Part shown: piece after piece, positions 1 to 8,134 of the stretch | Numbering within the stretch: position 1 is the first letter of the stretch | Layout of the letters: each line of letters begins with the position of its first letter | From: Planctomycetia bacterium | Lineage (GTDB): Bacteria > Planctomycetota > UBA11346 | Assembly: GCA_005801395.1 (NCBI GenBank) | Contig: SYDV01000397.1 | Coordinates: 1-12,946 of the forward strand | DNA length: 12,946 nucleotides | Reading direction: 5' to 3' | Notes under the pieces: generated by a model | What the model was told of the DNA's origin: nothing | Databases searched by the model: none | Seen by the model: the letters and a program-made list of their open reading frames with translations, nothing else | Position numbers and translations under genes: made by a program

Positions 1-2
1 AA

Positions 3-767
3 AGCCTTAATTCAATCATTCTTCAAATGCAAATCTGTAGACTACACTGCTGCCTAGGTAATACAACGCTCTATCCATCCATTCTACAAGGCGGTCGGGA
101 AGTGCAGTTTGTTCGCTTTCGCACTTCTCTTACCGCAGCAACTGATCCGGATAAACAAAGCCAGAATATAGAGAATTTAATCGGCGCAAACGGACAGGCT
201 CTCAGCCAATATGCATTAGCTCCCGTCTCTCCTTATTTCATTATTAACCCTAACGGTGGGCTACCAGGTTACTGGAATCTATCTCCCGTTTGGGATAGTA
301 ATCGCACGCAATTAACCTTTAATGAGAATGCTGACCCGGTTAATCTGCGGATTTATCGTTACGTATTAGTACCCTACAGTAATGTAGTTCCAGCCACCAT
401 CGCTGTCGGCCTTACCTACAGTATATCAGACTATCCCTCCTATCCGGAAGCCGGACCAACGCTTCTTCGCGGAACATTGATCCGACAATATCGTAATGCT
501 GCAGCGACTACGTGGCAAACGATTGGAGTACCGTTATCTGATACTGTTGTCTTTGACACGATTAACGATGAAAACAGCGCCACTCTGCCCTGTTTCATTT
601 TTGCATCTGCGTTTGATGGCGTCACCCGCACAGGGACGGAGAGCATCGGCGACAACGAAGTTCGGCTGAAAATATCCCTCGCTATGCAGACAAAAAAAAT
701 AACCGCTCCCGTTTTAATCGATTTTCGTTTTTCCTTTCCCTTTCGTCGCATTGATTTTGGCGAATAA
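3..767 (+). CDS. PilW-like / minor pseudopilin-like protein, 5' end missing
   Basis: The frame is open to the left edge of the window, so this is the C-terminal 254 residues of a longer protein. The ATG at 27 is probably internal and not the start. No transmembrane segment or prepilin cleavage site is visible, which fits loss of the N-terminus. The visible part is a Tyr/Asn/Pro-rich, beta-type soluble domain. It includes RFRTSL near the front, a region with RIYRYVLVPY, and a final stretch that reads NEVRLKISLAMQ, then PVLIDFRFSFPFRRIDFGE. That ending resembles the C-terminal strands of minor pilins/pseudopilins. The gene stops 17 nt before the large PilX-like gene, so the two are almost certainly one operon. 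The PilW-like role rests mostly on that neighbour; an unknown envelope protein is the alternative. It ends with TAA. Confidence 0.6.
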   Translation, partial: SLNSIILQMQICRLHCCLGNTTLYPSILQGGREVQFVRFRTSLTAATDPDKQSQNIENLIGANGQALSQYALAPVSPYFIINPNGGLPGYWNLSPVWDSNRTQLTFNENADPVNLRIYRYVLVPYSNVVPATIAVGLTYSISDYPSYPEAGPTLLRGTLIRQYRNAAATTWQTIGVPLSDTVVFDTINDENSATLPCFIFASAFDGVTRTGTESIGDNEVRLKISLAMQTKKITAPVLIDFRFSFPFRRIDFGE

Positions 768-772
768 ACAAC

Positions 773-778
773 AGGAGG
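773..778 (+). promoter_or_regulatory. Strong Shine-Dalgarno for the PilX-like gene
   Basis: AGGAGG lies 6 nt before the ATG at 785. It is a near-perfect anti-16S match and fixes that start. It sits in the 17-nt gap after the TAA of the preceding gene, which supports a shared mRNA. Confidence 0.8.
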
Positions 779-784
779 CCTATC

Positions 785-3700
785 ATGTTCCTTCGCAATT
801 ATACCCGCTACGGCAATGCACTGTTTCTAGCGACCATAATTCTCGCGCTGGTGGCAACTGGCATGATGTCACTCACCGATCAGCTCATGGGTCGCCAGAA
901 GATGATGAACGTGACGCAGCAAAATACCGGTGCACAAGATGCCGCCGATAGTATTGCCGAAACTATTAGTGACCGCATTAAAGAAAATGCGTCACTATTG
1001 ATGACTGATTTGAATACCTCACAAAATCCGCTCGGAAATTGGCTTACTCGTGGTTATATTGCCAATGTCTCTGATGTTGGATCCGTGAAGGGGCTGTGGA
1101 TCAATAATTGTTTGGTCTATTGGCGTTTAGAGCCTGTCGCTGGTTACGATCGCACCATTACCGATACCAATGGTAATGGCAGCATAGATGACGGCGATGT
1201 CAGTGCCCAGAACGGCAATAAATATCTTATTAATCAATCACTAGATGTCACCGCGAACTCGACCCTACCTAACCGCGCTGTTGGAACAGCAAACGAAAAT
1301 CCTGGCTTACTTTTCTTTGAATTAACCGTTGATGCTTTCGCTATGCCCGGGCAAAGTAATATGGATGCCAATCCACTAGCAGTAGCTGGGAATTTATCAT
1401 CTGCGATTGCCAGTGAACGCTCACCGCTTCACGCGCAAACAAAGAGACGTGTCTTAGTCAAAAATGCCAGCCTGTTTCGCTATGTTATTTTTTACAACGC
1501 CTCAGGCGCAAGCGGTGACTTAGAATTATACCAAGCACCAAATATTTCCGTCGTGGGTGCAGTTCATACCAATGGCTCAGCCTATCTCGGTTTCAACGTC
1601 GGGGTCGGTGTTTTCGGTTCGAGCCCAGCTGTTGTTGACCCCAATCCTTACGACCCGATTCCCGGACTTAAACCAATCGCCTTTACAGCCGTCAATGGAA
1701 TTTTTTCCATGCGCAAGAATGAAAATTATCTGGCCGGATTGCTTGATCCCATGGCTATTTCTCGTTCGGATCCAGTCAACGAAACATCGACAAAACGCCC
1801 TGGACTCAATCCACCGTATTTGAATTCAATTGCGCTCAGCTACACCACGAAAACCGTTGGCGGATTCTCGTTACAAGTACCGGGCGCGTCTGGATCCTTA
1901 CAAAATCCTTTGAGTGTTGCTCGTGATTCGCGCCAAAATGCCGGTGGCACCCCATTAAATGGATATGACTCGCGCTTGGTTCGCGATGCGCCAAATCGAC
2001 AGATGAAAAAGATTGATATCACCAGCAGATTAAAAATGTCGGGATATCGTCCACTTGAACCATTCACACTCGTGGGACCCGGAGTTCCCATTAAGGGCCT
2101 CCCTGGCAGTTATTCGCTGGTGACTGGTGCAAATACCACCGCTTATGCCATGGATATGATGCTGTTTCAGACATCGCCAACAGCACAGGATATTCTACCG
2201 GATCAATTAACTTCTTACAATTTAGATGTTCCTGTCACATTGGCTACACTACCCGCGCCCAACACCGCCTTAGTTAGCGCATTCAATACGACCACGTTAC
2301 CTCTTCCTGGTGCAGCGCTCAACCCTGGTGTGATTAGCCGCACGGCTAGTATGACTATTAGCGACAGTGATATTTTTAGCCATATCGCCACTTATATTCA
2401 ATCTAATCCCCCGACAAATTCTCCGGTTTTAAATAACTATATTCGCAATCCTCTGGGACTCAATTCCATTATCAGTCCTGGCGTTGGATTAGTCATACTA
2501 GAGCGTGGGAGACAGGCTGTCATAACTTCTTGGCCTTCAGGAAGACTGGGACAAGTATCATGGGATCCACCATCCATTTATAGTACGAGCGATGCGAATA
2601 CCGGACTCGGCGCTCTCTATTACGACACTGATGGAGATGGCATTATTGATCGCATGCCTGAATATTTATCTGATTACTGTCAATGGCTACGAACTAATTA
2701 TGTGGTTTATTTTGGACTAAATTCAGCCGGACAATTAGTTGATATTACCGATCAGTTTTTTAGCGTCCCTGCTGGCGCGGCGAGTCTTGATAATTTATTA
2801 GCATATGAAGGTGTTTTTAAGGATCGGCGTGAATCTCGCTGGCGCCAAAGCAATGTAAACCAATTCACGGCCGCTGGTGCTGCCAATTATGATGATACTC
2901 GAGTAAATGCCCTAACCCTCAATATGGCCGCGATTTGTACTTTTATTAGCACTACGCCTCTTAATCGCCTTGATCCAACAACGGCAAGCGTATCTCCTGC
3001 AAGCTCTCGCTTTAACGGCACCATTTATGCCGCACGCACACCGCGTTATTCCAACCCAAGGGCACCTGGGGGAGTAGTCGCTCCTGGGGTTCAAGGTGTC
3101 TCAGCGGCTAATCAAGCCCTGATGCAAACTTACCGCCAATATGGCGAATTTCACCCGCTCGCCCCCCATGGATTTAACCCTTTGCTTGGCGGTCTCAATG
3201 CACAAATGCAACGTACATCCCTTCCAATTGTGGCACAGGATACTATCGCAACGGGTGGCGCACTCCGTTATCCAGTAGTGGGAGATGCGGGATTGGCGAC
3301 CATCAATGGCTTTGCTGGACACACCAATGTAGTCTTTGGTAGCAATGCCCAAACATGGTCTTCTTATCCATTTTTAAAGCGTGTCCGTATTGCGAATGCC
3401 AGTGCCATTAATTGGGGAGGTGTGCGCGCCAACGGACGTGCGATAGGCCTCACCATTTACACTCCAAATGTTTGTTATCTGTGGGGCAGCTTTAACGTAC
3501 AGCAGGACAGCACCGGTAATTTCCCCGCCTGCGCCTTATATTGCGATGGAATTGTTGCTCTTTCTGCCGCGTGGAATGACGCCGCTGTCAATGCACTCAC
3601 AGGTACAGGTCGACCGATTTACACGACCGCAAGCTCTACCGTACATCGCCTTTGTTTGGTTATTCACAATACTCCAACCGACCTAGGCAATATTAACGTG

Positions 3701-3949
3701 GCTGATATCCATCAACCTGGTGGCAGTGGTGGCATGCATAATGTGGTCAAGTTTTTAGAACGCTGGAGTGGAATCGACTGGGCATTTATCGGTAGCCTCC
3801 TTGTACTGGACCGTGCAAGATACACTCGTGGCTATCTTGGGAATCAAGATGTCTACGAACCACCAGTGCGAACCTATCTTTTTAACGATGACTTATTCCG
3901 TGAACTTCCGCCATTTCCTGATATCATTAACGACGTTTTCATTTGGTGA
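785..3949 (+). CDS. Giant PilX-like type IV pilus-associated protein with two Ca-loop motifs
   Basis: This is a 1054-residue protein. Residues about 10-31 form one hydrophobic N-terminal helix (GNALFLATIILALVATGMM) followed by a polar, heptad-like stretch, as in PilX-type and Verru_Chthon cassette A-type proteins. No classic prepilin peptidase site is obvious. Two acidic loops look like EF-hand/dockerin or thrombospondin-3 calcium sites: D127-x-N-x-N-G-x-I-D135-x-x-D138, and D614-T-D-G-D-G-I-I-D622 followed by an acidic residue. Residues 888-905 (GLTIYTPNVCYLWGSFNV), followed by PACALYCDGIVALSAAW, match a motif I recall from PVC pilus-assembly-like proteins (a 'P-V-Y-V-x-G-D-x-N ... D-x-x-x-x-L-S-x-x-W' pattern). 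Residues 1024-1042 carry the matching C-terminal Y-x-P-P-x-R-x-(Y/W)-x-F pattern. The likely place is the periplasm or cell surface as part of a pilus or type II-like fibre. The start is set by the AGGAGG at 773. It ends with TGA, 5 nt before the next gene. Exact function is unknown. Confidence 0.75.
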   Translation: MFLRNYTRYGNALFLATIILALVATGMMSLTDQLMGRQKMMNVTQQNTGAQDAADSIAETISDRIKENASLLMTDLNTSQNPLGNWLTRGYIANVSDVGSVKGLWINNCLVYWRLEPVAGYDRTITDTNGNGSIDDGDVSAQNGNKYLINQSLDVTANSTLPNRAVGTANENPGLLFFELTVDAFAMPGQSNMDANPLAVAGNLSSAIASERSPLHAQTKRRVLVKNASLFRYVIFYNASGASGDLELYQAPNISVVGAVHTNGSAYLGFNVGVGVFGSSPAVVDPNPYDPIPGLKPIAFTAVNGIFSMRKNENYLAGLLDPMAISRSDPVNETSTKRPGLNPPYLNSIALSYTTKTVGGFSLQVPGASGSLQNPLSVARDSRQNAGGTPLNGYDSRLVRDAPNRQMKKIDITSRLKMSGYRPLEPFTLVGPGVPIKGLPGSYSLVTGANTTAYAMDMMLFQTSPTAQDILPDQLTSYNLDVPVTLATLPAPNTALVSAFNTTTLPLPGAALNPGVISRTASMTISDSDIFSHIATYIQSNPPTNSPVLNNYIRNPLGLNSIISPGVGLVILERGRQAVITSWPSGRLGQVSWDPPSIYSTSDANTGLGALYYDTDGDGIIDRMPEYLSDYCQWLRTNYVVYFGLNSAGQLVDITDQFFSVPAGAASLDNLLAYEGVFKDRRESRWRQSNVNQFTAAGAANYDDTRVNALTLNMAAICTFISTTPLNRLDPTTASVSPASSRFNGTIYAARTPRYSNPRAPGGVVAPGVQGVSAANQALMQTYRQYGEFHPLAPHGFNPLLGGLNAQMQRTSLPIVAQDTIATGGALRYPVVGDAGLATINGFAGHTNVVFGSNAQTWSSYPFLKRVRIANASAINWGGVRANGRAIGLTIYTPNVCYLWGSFNVQQDSTGNFPACALYCDGIVALSAAWNDAAVNALTGTGRPIYTTASSTVHRLCLVIHNTPTDLGNINVADIHQPGGSGGMHNVVKFLERWSGIDWAFIGSLLVLDRARYTRGYLGNQDVYEPPVRTYLFNDDLFRELPPFPDIINDVFIW

Positions 3950-3950
3950 G
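3945..3950 (+). promoter_or_regulatory. Shine-Dalgarno overlapping the upstream stop codon
   Basis: GGTGAG overlaps the TGA stop of the PilX-like gene (3947-3949) and lies 4 nt before the ATG at 3955. It favours that ATG over the in-frame TTG (3943) and GTG (3946) upstream. The arrangement suggests translational coupling between the two genes. Confidence 0.6.
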
Positions 3951-3954
3951 CACC

Positions 3955-5223
3955 ATGACTAGAATAAAAACGCAGTGGTTTTATGGGCGAAGAATTACGG
4001 TGCTATCCCTCGCCTGTTTATCACTGGTGATGAGTGCCGGATTTGCAGCAGAATCTAACACTGCCACCAATAAGCGAACAGGGACAACAGAAACTCCGTC
4101 AGCAATTGACGCACTCGTAAGCGATGCACTCACTGGTAACCTAGGTGCCATTGCGTCGCTTCGTACCGCTGCATTAAAACTCGACGACACCAAGTCGATG
4201 GCAATCCTTGAACAAGTGAGAAAAAATGGGGCAAAACGCAATAGCGCCGTTGCGGCCTGCTTCATCCAACATCCAGAAGCCTGGGTGCAACGTACTGCAA
4301 TAAACATTATTGAAAAATTAGGTATTGATGACAAGGATACGTTGAATCTATTAATTTTCAGCGTCGAAAAGGCTCCGCCGTTAGTTGCCGGGGCCGCCGC
4401 GACTGCATTAGGAAACATTCGTGATCCGCGTTCCTGGTCGCCGCTCATCGATAAATTATCACTACAAAATCCAGCAGTTATCCGCCTAGCGCACGAAAGC
4501 CTACGCCAACAAACCAATCAAAAATTCCCCGCAGAATACGACGTCTGGAATCGCTGGTATCAAGAACGAAAGACCGACGAAGAAGCACAATTCGCTCGCT
4601 TTCAACGACTATTAACGGAATCAAATGGGAATAATATTACTGGCATTGACGGACTCGCTTCCCTGGTTCTTTTACGTGATCAAGCCACCTCCGTTTTAAT
4701 CTCCCTCGCTGATCATCCAAATCAATCGGTTCGCGACCATGTTGAACGGTATTTGCGCCAATGGACAGGCACTCTCGGCAATGAATCCATTGCCGTTGCC
4801 GTTACGCGAGCACAGACGCGCGCCATCGCACCGCCTCCTCCACAACCGGTCGAATCCATCGCAGCATCACAAATCGCCGTGCTTAATCTCCCTGCCGGTC
4901 AGCCAACGAATGGTTTCTTTGACACCACGTATGGCGTCTTACTAATCGTGACCTTGTGCTGCGCTGCATTAGCTGTCCTGCTGTGGTTCTTGCGGACACC
5001 TGTTGGACAGGCTGTGCAAGGAGCGACACAGAGCTTTACCCGCAGGATGGGACGGTCTCGCGTCGTTGTCATGTTTTCCAATGGCACCAAACGTTTCGTA
5101 AATTCTATGCCAAGCCCGATTAAAGCGGTGACCAAACGCTTTGCCGCTCCGGCCAAAATCATAGTGCAAAAATTAGCTGATGAGACCAAACGCACGTTAA
5201 AACCTACTCCCAAGTCGAAATAG
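3955..5223 (+). CDS. Exported HEAT-repeat protein with one C-terminal membrane anchor
   Basis: This is a 422-residue protein. An N-terminal signal peptide (basic start, then TVLSLACLSLVMSAGFAA) suggests export, with cleavage near residue 28-30. Residues about 90-190 contain HEAT-like helical pairs such as WVQRTAINIIEKLG and a second pair with VAGAAATALGNIRDPRSW; residues about 240-275 hold another (HPNQSVRDHVERYLRQW). A Pro-rich linker (APPPPQP) leads to one transmembrane helix at about 327-345. The C-terminal tail of about 75 residues is strongly basic. By the positive-inside rule, the HEAT part lies in the periplasm and the basic tail in the cytoplasm. The gene starts 5 nt after the PilX-like gene, so it probably serves that assembly as a scaffold. 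HEAT repeats bind proteins but do not by themselves tell the partner. It ends with TAG. Confidence 0.75.
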   Translation: MTRIKTQWFYGRRITVLSLACLSLVMSAGFAAESNTATNKRTGTTETPSAIDALVSDALTGNLGAIASLRTAALKLDDTKSMAILEQVRKNGAKRNSAVAACFIQHPEAWVQRTAINIIEKLGIDDKDTLNLLIFSVEKAPPLVAGAAATALGNIRDPRSWSPLIDKLSLQNPAVIRLAHESLRQQTNQKFPAEYDVWNRWYQERKTDEEAQFARFQRLLTESNGNNITGIDGLASLVLLRDQATSVLISLADHPNQSVRDHVERYLRQWTGTLGNESIAVAVTRAQTRAIAPPPPQPVESIAASQIAVLNLPAGQPTNGFFDTTYGVLLIVTLCCAALAVLLWFLRTPVGQAVQGATQSFTRRMGRSRVVVMFSNGTKRFVNSMPSPIKAVTKRFAAPAKIIVQKLADETKRTLKPTPKSK

Positions 5224-5302
5224 CCGTCAGCTCGTGCAACATCCGTTTCGTGTATGGCCGTCCATACCAAAGCGCATTTGACCAAGACGCCTAGTACGAC
5301 AC

Positions 5303-5326
5303 GGTGCTCCTTCGCAAGGGAGCGCC
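5303..5326 (+). promoter_or_regulatory. Hairpin that encloses the reductase ribosome-binding site
   Basis: Bases 5303-5312 (GGTGCTCCTT) pair with 5317-5326 (AGGGAGCGCC) around a 4-base loop CGCA. This gives a 10-bp stem with only G-U wobbles at 5305:5324 and 5311:5318. The 3' arm holds the AAGGGAG Shine-Dalgarno (5316-5322) of the gene that starts at 5328. Folding would hide the ribosome-binding site up to 2 nt before the ATG. No run of T follows, so it is not a normal intrinsic terminator. The pairing is read directly from the sequence; a regulatory role (translation control or RNA thermometer) is inference. Confidence 0.5.
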
Positions 5327-5327
5327 C

Positions 5328-6173
5328 ATGTCTGAAGTTCTAAGAAAAAAAATGCAAACGGCGACGCTGGTTGAAAAAACCATTTTAGGCGGCGGGCGTT
5401 TAGGCGTGTTTAAATTAAAACCCGACAGCGGTGAGCGTTGGTGGTATCAAGCCGGTCAGTACACCACCTTAGCATTGGATACCGCAAATCACGGCTTCGT
5501 GCCTCGTGCCTATTCCATCGCCGGTAGTCCGCTGGATGACGGCATTATCGAATTTTATATTGCGCTGGTCGATAATGGTCAATTGACGCCAACGATCTTC
5601 GCGCAAGAAGTTGGCGCTAAATTTTATTATTTATCCCCCAAGGGTAAATTTACCGTCGCTAAGGCGAATAAGAAAACCTTAGTCATGGTGTCCACGGGCA
5701 CCGGATTAGCCCCGTTCGTGGCGCAAATTCGCACCATGTGGAAATCGCATCAGGCAGGCGTTCCCTGTCCTTATCGTGTGGTGTTATTTTACGGTGCGAG
5801 TTATAGCGATGAGTTCGGTTATCGTGATGAACTCACGTCGTATGCCGCAGCGAAAAAAGATGGTTTCGATTTCACCTTTATTTGCACCTCATCGCGGCCC
5901 GATGCCACGCGCGGTTGGAATGCGTCGATCGCTAAAGGTCGCGTCAATGAAGTTGTGCGCCACGTTTTCGACTGGGGCATTCCAGCAGGCCGCACGGTCG
6001 CCATGCCCGAAGGCGTTGACGCAGCCGCATTAAAAGCACATGTTCTGGCAAATGGCCCAGACGATATCGCTTTCCTGGCCTGCGGTAATCCCGGCATGAT
6101 CGAAGATATTAAAGAACCGATCGCTCACACCGGAATTAACACGTATTTGGTGGAAGAATTCTGGAAGGCGTAA
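5328..6173 (+). CDS. fpr: Ferredoxin/flavodoxin-NADP+ reductase (FNR family)
   Basis: This 281-residue cytosolic flavoenzyme is expected to pass electrons between NADP(H) and ferredoxin or flavodoxin. The FAD-binding beta-barrel comes first, with the R-A-Y-S motif at 60-63 (family R-x-Y-S that binds FAD) after the GQYTTLAL strand. The NADP-binding half has the STGTGLAPF loop at about 122-130 and ACGNPGM at about 251-257. The C-terminus EEFWKA has an aromatic residue near the end, as in bacterial FNRs. It is somewhat longer than E. coli Fpr, mainly from a segment before the ACGNP motif (about 215-245). There is no signal peptide. The ATG at 5328 is chosen over an in-frame GTG at 5304 because AAGGGAG lies 5 nt upstream; that site is inside a hairpin. 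The gap to the upstream HEAT gene is 104 nt, so it may have its own promoter, though I found no convincing one. It converges on the cytochrome gene and ends with TAA. The specific redox partner cannot be told from sequence. Confidence 0.88.
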   Translation: MSEVLRKKMQTATLVEKTILGGGRLGVFKLKPDSGERWWYQAGQYTTLALDTANHGFVPRAYSIAGSPLDDGIIEFYIALVDNGQLTPTIFAQEVGAKFYYLSPKGKFTVAKANKKTLVMVSTGTGLAPFVAQIRTMWKSHQAGVPCPYRVVLFYGASYSDEFGYRDELTSYAAAKKDGFDFTFICTSSRPDATRGWNASIAKGRVNEVVRHVFDWGIPAGRTVAMPEGVDAAALKAHVLANGPDDIAFLACGNPGMIEDIKEPIAHTGINTYLVEEFWKA

Positions 6174-6205
6174 GGGTACGCTTGATGTCCTTGTCGAAAT
6201 CCGTC

Positions 6206-8131
6206 TTAACGACCGGCTTCCAGTTCTTTAATCATTGCCTGAATCGAGACATCAGTCGGCAACAATTCACCTAATTGGCGAGCCAACGGCAACGCCTCTG
6301 CTCCTCGCCCGGCTTCACGCAGGAAATTAACACAGCTACTTAAGAGATCGAGATCAGTTGGATGACGCTTAATCGCTTCCTGTAATTGCTTGATAGAGGC
6401 CGCAGGATTTCCGAGATCATGTGTAGCCATAGCGAATACCAGCGCGTAACGCGCGTCAGCGGGATCTAATCGTACAGCTTCGGCAAATTCAGCTAACGCC
6501 AATTGATATTGTTTGGCGCGCACCAATGACAATCCGAGCGCATGATGTGCGGCAGCATTATTCGGATCCTGTTTGACCACGGTGCGCAATAAGGTTTGCG
6601 CAGAGACTTCATCACCTCGTTGCCTGGCCAAATCTGCTAAATTCATGCGTGCCGGTTGATAGGTCGGCTCACGTACAAGCGCTTCGTTGAAAGCACTATC
6701 CGCGCCATTGGGGTCACCAGCAGCTAAGCGTAAATTACCGAGATCGAGCAGGGCTTCGGCCTGATCACCATTAGCCACAGCGGCAGCAACCGCTTCAGCC
6801 CATACTTTTTTCCACTGCACTTGCTCTGATTCTGGTAAATTACGCGCATTCGCGCCGAGCTGACGAATGGCTGCAATACGCACCGAACGCATGTCGTCAC
6901 GCAATAAGGCTGGGGCCAATTTTAATTGTTGATCGCCTGGTAAATCACCCAGGCGTTCAGCTACTCCTAAACGCACCAAGGGATTGGGGTCGGTTACCGC
7001 AACCTGCACATCGGCAGCCGTCGCACCACTTTGTCGTGAAATTAAACTCGCAACTGTTCCACGCACCATGGGGCTGCTCTTCGCATCAGCGAGCACGGCT
7101 TTCAACTTGGCTAAAGCACCGACTGAACGTGCGCGACCAGCCGCAATCGCCTCAACTTCAGGAACGGGCTTTGGTTCACCCCACCAATTTTTCCAGGCGT
7201 TTGCGGCCCAGACATTGTCCTTCGCTTTATCCGTTTTCTGATGGCATTTACTGCACGCATCTGGGGCACCAATTGCTTTTGCTAAATCAGGGCGAGGAAT
7301 TTTTATGCTGTGATCACGGCGATCATGGACGGTCATATAAGCCGTGTGCGGCATATGACATTCGACACAGCTAGCGCCCTTACTGCCCATTTGGTGATGA
7401 TGATGTTCAGGGGTATCAAAGCGGGTAGTTTGGTGACAACGAGCACACAAATCATTACCGGTAGCGCGTAATTTTGCCGTATGTGGTTCATGACAATCGC
7501 TACACGTTACCCCTGCCTGATGCATGCGGCTCTGCACAAACGAGCCGTATTCAAACACTTCATCATCAATTTGACCATCAGCGTGGTACAAACCATTTTC
7601 CAATAAACTGGGCGAATAGTGCTGCATAAACGACATGCCTGGTTCGTATTTAACTCCTAATGAAGAACGTCTTGCATGGCAAGGCGCGCAAGAATCGATT
7701 TCTTTTTCGTGGCGTGGTTTGGTCGCACTTTTGGCAATTCCCGTCTTGGGATCAATAACCCAGTCATCAAGTCGCGCACCGCGTAAAATAACCGCTAGGC
7801 CTTTGTCCGTAGTGGTTGCTGGCATGCCATTCGTTGCCCAAGCGACGTGACGCGAACCTGCTCCGTGACAAGCTTCGCACGACACGTCCAAATCACTAAA
7901 CGTGGTGCGATAAGTATTCGTCGTGCGATCATATCCGCGATCCAAATTAGTCGAATGACATTCGGCACACGTACGATTCCAGGTATAAAAACCACCCGTC
8001 CAATGCAAAGCATGGCCAACAGGGGTTTCGCGATCGGCAAGCAGGTCGAACCAGCGCTGGCCACCCTGTTCTTTCGGACGCGCGTCCCAGGCAATTGGCA
8101 AAGCTTGTTTACGACCATCCTTATAATCGAG
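6206..8131 (-). CDS. Octaheme cytochrome with HEAT and TPR regions: C-terminal part, downstream of an in-frame TGA
   Basis: This is the larger part of one multiheme c-type cytochrome whose N-terminal part is at 8132-8536. It lies in the same frame, separated only by the TGA at 8132-8134. Numbering from the start at 8536, this part has seven CxxCH heme sites: 190-194, 220-224, 283-287, 345-349, 364-368, 390-394 and 428-432. With the one in the N-terminal part the total is eight. Several extra His residues (such as an HHHH cluster near 378) could be distal ligands. After the heme domain come HEAT-like helices (about 485-570), then TPR units (about 580-765) with typical A-x-x-x-A-L and D-P-x-x-A patterns. 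No plausible start exists here: the first usable codon is TTG at 8101 without a well-placed ribosome-binding site, and the piece alone lacks a signal peptide, so its hemes could not be attached in the periplasm. Periplasmic electron transfer is the likely role; the substrate is unknown. It ends with TAA, 32 nt from the convergent reductase. Confidence 0.8.
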   Translation of the reverse strand, partial: LDYKDGRKQALPIAWDARPKEQGGQRWFDLLADRETPVGHALHWTGGFYTWNRTCAECHSTNLDRGYDRTTNTYRTTFSDLDVSCEACHGAGSRHVAWATNGMPATTTDKGLAVILRGARLDDWVIDPKTGIAKSATKPRHEKEIDSCAPCHARRSSLGVKYEPGMSFMQHYSPSLLENGLYHADGQIDDEVFEYGSFVQSRMHQAGVTCSDCHEPHTAKLRATGNDLCARCHQTTRFDTPEHHHHQMGSKGASCVECHMPHTAYMTVHDRRDHSIKIPRPDLAKAIGAPDACSKCHQKTDKAKDNVWAANAWKNWWGEPKPVPEVEAIAAGRARSVGALAKLKAVLADAKSSPMVRGTVASLISRQSGATAADVQVAVTDPNPLVRLGVAERLGDLPGDQQLKLAPALLRDDMRSVRIAAIRQLGANARNLPESEQVQWKKVWAEAVAAAVANGDQAEALLDLGNLRLAAGDPNGADSAFNEALVREPTYQPARMNLADLARQRGDEVSAQTLLRTVVKQDPNNAAAHHALGLSLVRAKQYQLALAEFAEAVRLDPADARYALVFAMATHDLGNPAASIKQLQEAIKRHPTDLDLLSSCVNFLREAGRGAEALPLARQLGELLPTDVSIQAMIKELEAGR

Positions 8132-8134
8132 TCA
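8132..8134 (-). other. In-frame TGA interrupting the octaheme cytochrome
   Basis: Read on the minus strand, the frame runs GVYPLQQY, stop, LDYKDGRKQALPIAWD with no shift. The sequence on both sides is family-like, and the stop takes the place of one residue (usually hydrophobic, often Leu, in relatives as I recall them). TTA or TTG to TGA is a single change. TGA works as a true stop elsewhere (3947-3949, 8608-8610), so a changed genetic code is unlikely. Point mutation, sequencing error or stop readthrough remain possible. The base after TGA is C, a context known to be leaky. Confidence 0.85.

Noticed and set aside
3981..4517. Antisense open frame of 178 codons across the HEAT gene
   Set aside because: It mirrors a well-supported gene, has a Cys/Arg/Ser-rich composition with no domain, and no Shine-Dalgarno or operon context.
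5252..5267. Inverted repeat GTATGG-CCGT-CCATAC as a terminator after the HEAT gene
   Set aside because: The stem is only 6 bp and is followed by CAAAGC and not by a T tract, so it is not a convincing intrinsic terminator.
8132..8134. TGA as a selenocysteine codon
   Set aside because: The position is not a Cys or redox site in the family as I recall it, the codon falls between two strands of ordinary sequence, and I see no clear SECIS-like hairpin just after it. Mutation or error is simpler.
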